From contig CANIEU010000001.1 of NCBI GenBank assembly GCA_947466585.1, positions 298,414 to 362,413 on the forward strand: a stretch of 64,000 bases of DNA, written 5' to 3'. Numbering within the stretch: position 1 is the first letter of the stretch; each line of letters begins with the position of its first letter. The notes under the pieces are model-generated. The model was given only the letters and a program-made list of their open reading frames with translations, had not been told where the DNA came from and did not search any database. A program made the translations under genes and the position numbers. Below, in pieces: positions 53,873 through 63,800 of this stretch. The stretch comes from Fibrobacterota bacterium. GTDB lineage: Bacteria; Fibrobacterota; Fibrobacteria; UBA11236.

Positions 53873-55363
53873 GTGATCTTATTCAAAACCGTTTCCCGCA
53901 GATTGCCGCGCACCTTGCCGCGTACATCATCTTGGATGGCCGCCTTGTTGCTGTGCACCGGAGTGTCGCTCCTGCCCGTGCCGTCCACGGCCGCGGCCGC
54001 GTTCCCGAACACCGTGACCTTGCGCAATTATTTCAAGGTCGGCACCGATTCGCTGACCTTCAACCGTCCCGTGTCGGTAAAGCCCTACCCGAACGAAGAC
54101 AGCGCCTTCATCGTGGTGCAACAGAGCGGGCAGATTCTCACCGTACGGTGGAACGGAACGGCTTGGAGGCGCACCGATACGGCCACGGTCACGGTGCTCG
54201 CCGGCACCAGCGGCATCGACGAGCAGGGACTGCTCGGATTCACCTTTCATCCCGACTTTCTCACGAATCACAAGTATTACATCTATTACGTGGGCGGCAC
54301 GGCCTCGGCCCGCGGCGATATCATCGCCGAGCGCACGGCGGGTTCGTCGCTGCGTCCCGCGACCTCAGACGCTCAGCGTACGATACTGCGAATCTCCGAC
54401 CCGTACGACAATCACAACTCGGGCACCATCCTGTTCGATCAGGAAGGTTACCTGTTGTTCGGTATCGGCGACGGAGGCACCACCAGCGGCGACCCGCAGA
54501 ACCGCGCGCAAAACACCGACAGTCTGCTCGGAAAATTTTTGCGGTTCGACGTGAACGGAGCGGACGCATTCCCTTCCGACACTGCTCGCAACTACGCCAT
54601 TCCCGCCACCAACCCCTTCGTCAATATGGCGGGGTACAAGCCCGAGATCTGGGCCTACGGCGCGCGCAATCCGTGGAAGTGGACGCTGAATCCCGAGACC
54701 GGTACTGTCTGGGTCGGCGACGTGGGTCAGGACACCTGGGAGAAAGTCACGCGGGTGCCCAAGGGCGCGAACCTCGGCTGGCGTTTCCGCGAGGGCCCCG
54801 TGTGCTTCAACCCCACTACCAATTGTCCGAGCGACGGGATACTCTTCCCCGATCTTTCGCTGCGGGATTCCATCGCCACCGCGATCATCGGAGGGACTTT
54901 CTTTCATGCGGTACCCGGCACTCCGTTCGCCGGCTCCTACATCTTCGGCGACCACGGCACGAGCCGCATTTGGGCGGTGCGCGTGGAGGGAGACAGCCTC
55001 ATCGACTCGACGCTGACGCGGATCGGTACGCTCAACAAGCCGGTCTCGTTCGACCGCGACCGCCAGGGACGGGTACTCGTCACCACCATCAGCCCTTCGG
55101 TGGGCTTCGGCATCTCGTCGAACGTGGGGCGCGTGCTGGTACTCGAGTCGCCGGATATGGTACCCACCGCATTGACCTATCGGCCACAGCGCTCCGCGGT
55201 AGGTTCCGGATCCTTCCGGATGGATGAACGGCGCTCGCATCCGGAGCGCTTCAGGATTTTTGGACTTGACGGGCGCGAGATCCTTGGAACGCCTGCGGGG
55301 ACCTTCCTCGTGATCGAAAAGGCGAACCCGGCCCACCGCACCTTAATGACGGCGCTCTGGTAG
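53873..55363 (+). CDS. Secreted PQQ-type sugar dehydrogenase, copy 2
   Basis: This is a 496-aa paralogue of the preceding gene. It starts at a GTG with GGAG eight bases upstream. The N-terminus is a signal peptide with a long hydrophobic stretch (WMAALLLCTGVSLLPVP). Family blocks seen are EQGLLGFTFHPDF, NHNSGTILFDQEGYLLFGIG, DGGTTSGDPQNRAQN, IWAYGARNPWKWTLNP and GTVWVGDVGQDTWEKVT. The C-terminus again has F-R-I-F-G-L-D-G-R-E-I-L, parallel to FELRGLDGRTL of copy 1. The two genes probably arose by tandem duplication; they are separated by 177 bases with no clear terminator. Confidence 0.85.
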   Translation: MILFKTVSRRLPRTLPRTSSWMAALLLCTGVSLLPVPSTAAAAFPNTVTLRNYFKVGTDSLTFNRPVSVKPYPNEDSAFIVVQQSGQILTVRWNGTAWRRTDTATVTVLAGTSGIDEQGLLGFTFHPDFLTNHKYYIYYVGGTASARGDIIAERTAGSSLRPATSDAQRTILRISDPYDNHNSGTILFDQEGYLLFGIGDGGTTSGDPQNRAQNTDSLLGKFLRFDVNGADAFPSDTARNYAIPATNPFVNMAGYKPEIWAYGARNPWKWTLNPETGTVWVGDVGQDTWEKVTRVPKGANLGWRFREGPVCFNPTTNCPSDGILFPDLSLRDSIATAIIGGTFFHAVPGTPFAGSYIFGDHGTSRIWAVRVEGDSLIDSTLTRIGTLNKPVSFDRDRQGRVLVTTISPSVGFGISSNVGRVLVLESPDMVPTALTYRPQRSAVGSGSFRMDERRSHPERFRIFGLDGREILGTPAGTFLVIEKANPAHRTLMTALW

Positions 55364-55366
55364 AAC

Positions 55367-56122
55367 TTAAGCCTTCAGCAAGGCGAGCGCTTCTTCCACG
55401 AGGTCGCGCGGCAACCCGAAAATTTCAACGGCCGCCGCGCGCACTTCTGCGGGCGTGAGCGCCCGCATCTCACCTGAGAGGGCGGTGCGCACCAGCAAAT
55501 TATTTTTCTGCAGATAATACTGCGTGCCGTCCACCACCCGGTTGAGCACGGGATAGCGCATCATAGGCCAATCGTACGAGGCCTCCCAGTGCCTTTGGAA
55601 TTCGGCCGCATCCACCGGCTGCTGGCGGAAGTCGAAGCGGTGCTTGAGCGCGCCTTGCGGCCCCGTCCACAATCGCCACACGTCTTCGCCCGCCCGCCCG
55701 CCACCGGGAACATCCTCGATGCGGATGGCGTTGGGCGAAAAGAACGCCTCCACCGACAAGCCGGCACGCGGCAATAGAACCGGATCAAATATCAGGTAGC
55801 CCGGGTCGAGCAGCCATTCCCGGCCCGCATGTTCGAGGATCAGCCCGCAGTGGATGTTCGCCTCGATGCGCTTGTCGGCCATCAGGTAGGCGGTGGAAAA
55901 CCCCAGCGCATCGAGCCGCAGCTTGAGCCAGTGGGTTAGGGCAAAGCAGGTGCCTCCCATACCAGAGCGGGCGTGGTCTTCGAGCCAGGAGGCGGAAAAG
56001 GAAAGCACGCCCTCGGGAGTTCGTCCTGTTTGACGCGCCACGATTTTGCTCAGGTTCTCGTAAGGCAAAGCCGAGAGCTCGAGAAGAAGCGCCTGTGCGG
56101 CAAGTGGGAATGACGAGGGCAT
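55367..56122 (-). CDS. Arylamine N-acetyltransferase-like protein
   Basis: This is a 251-aa protein with the catalytic triad of arylamine N-acetyltransferases: C59 (GGTCFALTHWL), H91 (NIHCGLIL) and D106 (WLLDPGYL). The preceding residues and the NLSKIVA segment agree with that fold. The preferred ATG is at 56122; a TTG start nine codons upstream is possible. Members transfer acetyl or acyl groups from CoA esters to amines, and some take part in natural-product assembly. Its 3' end is three bases from the convergent dehydrogenase gene. Confidence 0.82.
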   Translation of the reverse strand: MPSSFPLAAQALLLELSALPYENLSKIVARQTGRTPEGVLSFSASWLEDHARSGMGGTCFALTHWLKLRLDALGFSTAYLMADKRIEANIHCGLILEHAGREWLLDPGYLIFDPVLLPRAGLSVEAFFSPNAIRIEDVPGGGRAGEDVWRLWTGPQGALKHRFDFRQQPVDAAEFQRHWEASYDWPMMRYPVLNRVVDGTQYYLQKNNLLVRTALSGEMRALTPAEVRAAAVEIFGLPRDLVEEALALLKA

Positions 56123-56279
56123 GATGATAGAGACCGAGGGTCGCAGCAATGGTAAAACTAGATCCCGCCTATCCCGGTAAGCGAGTCGGGAGTGCGCTCG
56201 ATCTTGAAAGTTTGATCGGGCGGTGAGACTTTCGGAAGCGCGAAGCGGGCATACAACGAGGCGCCGATGACCGCGGACT

Positions 56280-57797
56280 TTACCGCCGCAATATCAGCCG
56301 GCGCAAGGTCGCGGTTTCGCTTTTGCCCACGGCACCGATACCGAAGGGCAACAAGACTCCCACCGCCAACAGGGCCGCGCGGAGAGGAAGATGCGCCCCT
56401 GTGTGCGCTTGCACCCAAAACCCGGCCGAAAAGCAGTAGGTAAGCCACAGCAGCACGGGAATCAGCTTGGGCCAATCGAGATCGATCCGGTACAACGATT
56501 GACTGCGACGCGTCATGAGCACCCCCATGACCACATAGCAGGCCACGGCAGCCCACACCGCGCCCCAAAGCCCGAGCGCCGGTACCAGCCACAAACTGAA
56601 GATCACGGTCACCACCGCGCCCGCACCGTTGATCCACACCAGCGAAGACGTTTTTTTGGCGATGTAAACGCCGAGGGTAAAGTGCACGCACCAGGCCTGC
56701 AGCGCATAGGCCAGCAAAATGCCCGGCACGATCGGAAGCCCCGGCCAGAAAGCGGGCGCGATCAGGGGCTTTCCCATCACCGGGAGCGCGACGAGTTTGT
56801 CGAGGAAAAGGGTGAGGGCCAAACCGGCCACGCCGATAAAGAGCAACAAGGCGCGCAACACGCGACCGAACAAAGCCGGCGCGTCGGCGTCGCTGTGATG
56901 CCGCAAAAAGAACGGCTGCCACGCGAGGCGGTACATCTGCACGAGCAACAGCCCGAACACGCCGAGTTTCCACGAAGCGGAAAAAACACCCGTGAGGTCG
57001 AGCGTGTTCCATCCGGTGCCCGGGTATAGGCGCGTCACATCGGACGGAGCCAAGCGGCTGAGGAACAAACGCCCGGCCATTTCGTTGACGATGCCGTATA
57101 AGCCGGCGGGGACGAAGGGCAACCCGAAGGCCAGCAGCGGCTTCAACCCGGAGAAATCGTAAGTGATGCGGAGGTTGGACAGCAGCACAGGTGCGAGTAG
57201 CACCAAGGTGAATGCGCTGGCGATCACGTTGGCGAGAAACACGCCTTGGAGGCCCTTGTGCAGCCAAAGCACGAACACCAGGTTACCCGCGATGTTCACC
57301 ACCACGTTACCCATACGGATGCCGGCGAACCAGAGCGCCTTGCGGCGGAAACGCAGATGGGCCATGGGCACTACGGCGAGTGCATCGAGGGCGAGGATCA
57401 CCGCCGCCAGACCGAACAACGAGCCGTACTGCACAGGGACGTTGAATGCCGCACTGATCCACGGGGCCGCTAGTAAAAACGGAACCGTGCAGGTGAGCGA
57501 CACTCCGGCCTGCGACCACAGAGCGGTGCTGAACAGCCGCCGCGTTTTCTCGGGGCCGGCCGCGCTCTCATCCTTGGAGGCATCGTGCGCCAACCGCAGA
57601 TAGGCCGAATCGAACCCGGCCTGATACACGATGTTGAGGAAGGCCACGATCGCGAACACGATGTTGCTCACGCCGAATTCCCCCGGCGTCAGCACATGGG
57701 TGTAAAACGGAACGAGGAGGAAGTTCAGAAACCGGCTCAGCAGGGACGATATCCCGTAAGCGAACGATTCCTTGGCGAGGGAGCGCAGGCGACTCAT
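56280..57797 (-). CDS. Second polysaccharide flippase (Wzx-like)
   Basis: This is a 505-aa membrane protein with about 14 helices, of the MATE-like oligosaccharide flippase family. The ATG at 57797 gives MSRLRSLAKESFAYGISS, then LLSRFLNFLLVPFYTHVLTP, GEFG, the typical start of such proteins. DSAYLRLAHD and LPFVPAGLYGIVNEMAGRLF are other family segments. It is 25 kb away from the first flippase at 29962-31467 and stands alone, without glycosyltransferases next to it. A possible small frame-shifted tail lies downstream at 56158-56279. Confidence 0.85.
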   Translation of the reverse strand: MSRLRSLAKESFAYGISSLLSRFLNFLLVPFYTHVLTPGEFGVSNIVFAIVAFLNIVYQAGFDSAYLRLAHDASKDESAAGPEKTRRLFSTALWSQAGVSLTCTVPFLLAAPWISAAFNVPVQYGSLFGLAAVILALDALAVVPMAHLRFRRKALWFAGIRMGNVVVNIAGNLVFVLWLHKGLQGVFLANVIASAFTLVLLAPVLLSNLRITYDFSGLKPLLAFGLPFVPAGLYGIVNEMAGRLFLSRLAPSDVTRLYPGTGWNTLDLTGVFSASWKLGVFGLLLVQMYRLAWQPFFLRHHSDADAPALFGRVLRALLLFIGVAGLALTLFLDKLVALPVMGKPLIAPAFWPGLPIVPGILLAYALQAWCVHFTLGVYIAKKTSSLVWINGAGAVVTVIFSLWLVPALGLWGAVWAAVACYVVMGVLMTRRSQSLYRIDLDWPKLIPVLLWLTYCFSAGFWVQAHTGAHLPLRAALLAVGVLLPFGIGAVGKSETATLRRLILRR

Positions 57798-57811
57798 GGG
57801 GGGGAAAGGTA

Positions 57812-57871
57812 GGTGATTGGAGGATGATGGGGAGGTCCCGAGAAGGAACTCCTCACCCCCTACCAATCACC
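57812..57871. repeat. Inverted short-word repeat element K
   Basis: The left arm (57812-57835) GGTGATTGGAGGATGATGG pairs with the right arm (57849-57871) CTCCTCACCCCCTACCAATC through GGTGATTGG and GGGGAGG-type words. The period is less regular than in the other elements. It sits between the flippase start and the end of the giant gene. Confidence 0.55.
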
Positions 57872-57884
57872 GTATACGGTTGGG

Positions 57885-60800
57885 TCAGGGCCCGAACCGG
57901 ACCGCTTTGTTGGTCACCGTGGCCGTTTTACCCGCTGCCGTTGCGGAGATGCGCACCATGTACATGCCGCCAGCTACCAGACGGCCGTTTTGATCGCGTC
58001 CATCCCAAGCCAGCTCACGCAGCTCCGTGCGCGGATCCACGCTTTGGCTCCAGACCGTACGGCCGGCAAGATCCGCAATCGTCACCACCACGTTCTCCGT
58101 GTTTGCATCCACCGTGGGCATGCGCAGGTTGTAGAGCGTCGTCCCGCCGGTTACCCGGAACGAGAAGGTGGCTTCCCCCGCAGGCTTTGCCATCGAGGTG
58201 ACGGCGACGCTCACCGTTTCGGTGTCGGACGAACCGGCCAGGCCGTTGGCCGTCACCATGTAGGTGCGCGGCGGCGAGAGATACACCGGAATACCCTGGA
58301 TCTTGCCCGTGATCGGACTGAACGTGAGTCCCGTATTCGCGGTGAGGCTGCTGCCGTTCGATCCGGGACCGATCAACCATCCGGTGATCGGGCCGCCGGC
58401 ATTGTCGGCGCGGAATGCTGTGACCGCCGCATTCTTCACGAACGTGTAGGGGCCGGCCGCGAAGCTCAGTACAGGCGGATTCGCCGTCGTCGCGATGTTC
58501 ACCGTGTCCTTGCCGATACCGCCGGGCCCTGTCGCCGTGATCACATAGTCGGTGGCGACCGTGACCACCGATGGCGTGCCGTTGATCTTGCCCGTGGTCG
58601 GATTGAACGTGAGACCCGCGGGCAAGGTGGGATTGATCGCGTAGCCGCTGACGATACCCGTCACGCCCGTTTTGGCCAGCGTGGAAATGAGTACCCCCAC
58701 AGGGTAAGCCATGGGGGTGTTGGGATAACTGACCGTGGGCGGGGGCGTGATCACCGCGATGTTGAGCGTATCCTTGCCGGTACCGCCGGGCCCCGTTGCG
58801 GTGACCACGTAATCGGTTGCAGCGGAAAGTATCGAAGGCGTACCGCCGATGGCGCCCGTCACCGTACTGAACACCAGACCAGCCGGAAGGGTCGGACTGA
58901 CCGTGTAGCCGGTGATGATGCCCGTCGCACCCGTCTTGGTCACCAATGCGATCGCAGCATTCAGCGGAAAGCTCAAGGGCGTGTTGCTGTAACTCACCGT
59001 GGGCGCCGGCGCAAAAGTGCGAATGTTGACGCTATCGCGCCCGGTGCCGCCGGGGCCCATCGCCGTGATGGTGTACCACATCGCCGGTTGCATGGCGGTG
59101 GGTGTCCCGCCGATCGCGCCTGTCACCGTGCTGAACATCAATCCCGACGGAAGTGCAGGCAAGATCGAGTATCCGCTGATGATCCCGCTGGCACTTGTTT
59201 TGGTGAGCGTTGGAATCGCGACACCCAGCAGATATTCGAGCGGTGTATGACCATAGTTGACTATGGGCGCCGGAGTCGAGGTGCGGATGCTGACGGTATC
59301 GCACCCCGTGCCTCCGGGGCCGGTGGCCGTAATGATGTAGTCCGTCGGCGGTGTGACCGTCGTGGGAGTGCCCTCGATACGTCCCGTGATCGTGCTGAAC
59401 CCGAGACCCTGCGGCAAAGCCGGGCTGATGGAATACCCGTTGATCATGCCCGTGGCAAACGTCTTGGAGAGCGGCGCTATCGCCACACCAAGGAGGTAGT
59501 TCTGCGGAGTGTTGTCGTAACTCACGGTGGGAGCTTGGGCGATGGTGGCGATGCGGACCACCGCTCCGCCCGAAGTTCCGCCGAAGCCTGTGGCCGTGAC
59601 GGTGTAATCGGTCGCAGAGGACAGATATACCGGCGTACCGGATATTTTCCCTGTCACGGTACTAAAAAATAAACCTGTGGCCGCATTGAGGTTCGGCGAG
59701 ATCGACCACCCGGAAACGCTTCCGCCCGCATTGACCGGACCCAAACCCGCGATCGCAGATCCGATCACGAAGGTGTGGGGCGAGGGATACGAGATCGCCG
59801 GCGGAACGGCCGAGGTCTCAATGTTCACGACGGTGCGATCCATGTGCCCGGCTTCATCTAGTGCCGTCACCACATAGTCCCGGGGAGGCGAAACGTAAAC
59901 GGGAGTTCCGACCAGACGCCCCGTGATGGTATTGATCAGCAACCCCGTGTAGGTCGTCAGGTTGGGTTCGATGCTCCAGATCATTCCGGGCGTACCGGTA
60001 TTGGTCGCCGGCAGGTTGACCGTGGAGCCCATGTCGAAGCGGAGTGGGCCTCCGGGATAACTCACCACCGGAGACGGCCCCGGGAAAACGGGTTCCGAAG
60101 CCGCCGAAGCGTCTCCCTCGCCGTTCAGATTGGCGGCGGCCACAGTAAACGTGTAGGGCGACCTGTTGGTGAGTCCTGTGATCGTGCACGAGTTGGGTGC
60201 CGTGATCGGAACATCGATCGGTACGCACTGTGCGCCCCCTGGCGATGCCGTTGCGCGATAACCCGTCACGGGTGAACCGCCGTCGCTCACCGGTGCGATC
60301 CAGGACAGGAATACTTTTCCGTCGCCCGCGCGCGCCAACAGATTGCGGGGCGGCCCCGGCGGACCTTGCGGAATCACCGATGACGAAGCGACCGAGGGTT
60401 TTCCCGCACCGGCCAGATTGCGTGCCATCACTTCGAAGCGGTATTCCACTCCGTTGCGGAGTCCGCTTACGGTGCAGATCAACGGTCCGCTGCTCCATAA
60501 GCACGTGGCGCTGTCGGGCAAAGAACGCACGATAAATTCCGTCACAGCTGCACCGCTATCGGAGACGGGAGGAGACCAGGTTACCTGAGCCGAACCGTTG
60601 CCGACAAGCGCGAAGACTCCGGTCGGCGGGCCGGGAGGTACGGCGACCGCCAATAGGAGCGTGTCGTAAGCGTTTCCGGAACCGTTTTGCGCCGAAACGA
60701 CATAAGCCGTGGCGGCTTTTGAAGCCAGCGGCGTCCCGGTAATCACACCCGTGTTGGGATTGAAGGTGAGCCCGGAGGGCAAAGCCGGAGTCACGGAAAA

Positions 60801-63800
60801 TTGGGTTACGAATCCGCTCACCGAAGGTGTGTTGGAGGCGATGGTCGTACCGCGCAGATAACTGGCGCTACGCACGGGGTAGACCAGGCTTGTAGGCGCA
60901 GCGGGCGGCGTGCGGATATTGGCGATCTCCCACACGGCGATGGAATCCTGCGCCAGTTCGGAGGGACCGCGCGCCGTTTTGCTGCAGGTGGAATACCCTT
61001 GGGGCGTGAGATTCTGCGCATCGCACGAGGTGACGAGCGAATCGTTGAAGGCCACGCGGATATAGGTGAGTACCGAGGCCAGATCTTCATTGGAGACACT
61101 GGCGCGATTGCTCATACTGCCGGTATACACTTGACCGTTGACGGTGATCGCGCCCGAAATGCCGTGCATCAATACGTCGGCGGGCCGCAGCCGGATCGCC
61201 ATGAACCAATCGGAATACGCCAACGGCGGACGGGCGCCCACACCGCCGGGTGCGCCGGCACCGGTCGATCCGTGACAACCGGAACAACGCAGGGTGTAAA
61301 CGTCGGCACCCCGCGCCAACAAATTCGCGCGCGGAATGTAGAGCGGATTGTAGTTCACCGCCATCACCACGGAGGCCGTGTCGAGGCCGCCAGGCCCTTG
61401 CGCCCGGATGCGATACGTTCCCGACGCGGCATAAGCCGTGGGTGTGCCGGTGATCGCACCGTTCGCCGTATTCAACGTCAACCCCGCCGGCAGTGCGTCG
61501 AGCGCGACGTAGTCCGTCACGGGCCCGCCCGTACTCTGGGGGCTCAGCGTCGCGATGGCCGTTCCGAGGGTGTAGGCGGCGGGGTTCGTATAGGCCACAA
61601 CCGGTACCGGCTCGGCCACGAGGATCTGCACCGAGAACGTATCCACCCCGGCCACATTGGTGGCGGTGACGCGATACCCGCTTTGCGCGGCTGCGGTGGT
61701 GGGGGTTCCGCTGAGTACGCCGGTGGAGGTATTGAGGTCGATGCCTGTGGGCAAAGCGTCCAATGCGGCATAGGACGATACGGGGCCTCCAGCTGAGACA
61801 GGTGCGAGCGGTGTGATGGCCGCACCCGAAGTCCAGGAAACGGGAGAGGAGTAGGTGATGTCGGGCGCGTTGATCACGGTGACCGCCAGGGTGGCCCCGG
61901 TCGACCACGAGCTGTCACTCCACGCGGTGACGGTCACAGCAAACGCGCCCGCGACCAACGGAGTACCGGTGATCGCGCCAGTGGACGCATTGAGGGAAAG
62001 GCCCGCGGGAAGACCCGTCGCCGTATAGCGCGAAGCTGTTCCCATCAGTGTGGCGGTGTTGGAGGTGACGGTCTTGCCCACACCGTAAACCGGTGCCGGA
62101 ACCGTATAGGCGAGATCGGTCAGCGGAATGTTGCCGGGCTTTTGGTTCTTGTAACCCAAACGCAGAAAATAGGCACTGCGCGGCACGGCGGATATGCGAA
62201 TCTCGTCCAGATCGCCGGACCAGTACCGGTGACTGGTGGTGCTGTTGTGAAAACGGCCCATGCTCCAGCCCGTTGCGGTGGCCGCCGGACCCGCCGCAGT
62301 AGTCGGGGAAGACGCGGCGATCTGCACGCCGTTGCGGTAAAGGCGCCAGGCCTTATTGGTATTGCTCACGCTGTCGTAAACACCCGCGAGATGCACCCAT
62401 TGCAGACTGTCCCCATAGGAGGCCGGCCCGCTGGGCGAAGCAGCGAGAACGTCCGCGCTCCCCGTGTATTTTCCCGTTTGGTAAAGATACGGCGAGGCGT
62501 TGTTGATGCGCAAAAACATTTCCGCCGTGTTTCCCGTAGTGCCGTTGCGTTGAATCACCGTGCGGTAGAAGCTGCTGCCGGTCGTCGGGCGGATGCGATT
62601 CCAACGTACCCACGACTCCATCGTGATGTTGCCCCCGATATTCAATGCGGAGGGGTTTCCGACGTTGATGAATTGCGCATTCGTCAAGGTGTTGTTCGCC
62701 GCGTTCGCTCCGGCGAAGTTGCGGGCGGGACCGGAAATACCGGTCGTAGTGGTAGTGCCGGTGTCGGTGCCGACGATAGCGTTCGAGGTGACATCCGTCA
62801 CGTTCCCGGAGGCTTCGGACATGTGCCAAACGGCGCGATACCCGTTCGCTGCCGTGAACACGCGCGACCCGTTCGATTCGCTCACGGCGGATGCATTGCC
62901 GTAGTGCAAACGTACCGGAGTTGCTGCCGCGCCGTACACCGTATCAAGCAACACCCACACCGCTGCGGTCTGCCCCGCCGTGTTCCAGGATTCGATCTCG
63001 TAATCGAGCGGCGAGCCGTCGGGTTTGGAGAAGCGCACATCGGCCCCGCCCGTTTTTGCGCCCGTGAAGATGGCTGCGTGCACCGAGGACAACCGGATCA
63101 ATACCGGAATTCTTCCCACGCCCGCCGCAACCCCCGCGCCGGTGGTGGTGGTATTCAGCTCGAAAGTTTTGGTATTCGTCCACGATGCATAGGGATTACT
63201 CACCACCACACCGTTCACCTTGAGGTTCACGGAGGCAGTCGTCGAACCCGTACCATTGGAGGCGGTAACCGTATAGTTCGTCGCGGGAGACGATCCGATG
63301 GGAGTACCCGAAATTATTCCAGTCACAGAATCCAGCACAATGCCAGAGGGCAACGACGGAGACACCGCGTAACGCGTGGGGACACCCGTAATACTGGGTG
63401 TATTGGCTGTGATGGTTACATTCACATCGTATACGGCGACGGGCTGGGAATACGACAGTGCCGAAGGCGCCATGGGCGCCACGACGATCGAAAGTGTGTC
63501 CGAGGCACTGGTGTCGGGAAAGGTAGCCGTGACCACGTAGGTATCCGAAACACTGGCGGTCAGGGGAGTACCGCCGATCACACCCGTGGTTGCGTTTAAG
63601 GAAATTCCGGATGGTAGCGGTTTGTTCAATGTGAAGCTGGTGGGAGTGCCTAATGCGGGGTTGAGGAAGGGAACGTTGGAAGGGATCGAGGTGCCCTGCG
63701 TGTAGCTCCCTGTTCGGCTCGGATACCGGACCGTAAAGTTGTCGGCGTTACAGTTTCCGATATAATCGACGCGTACGATGGCAGGGTTGTTGGCCGGGCT

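Noticed and set aside
56158-56279. Open frame continuing past the flippase stop, ending in a plausible protein tail (KVSPPDQTFKIERTPDSLTG)
   Set aside because: It is in another frame than the flippase and has no ATG, GTG or TTG start outside the flippase coding region, so it is not listed as a gene. A frameshift at the flippase end remains possible.
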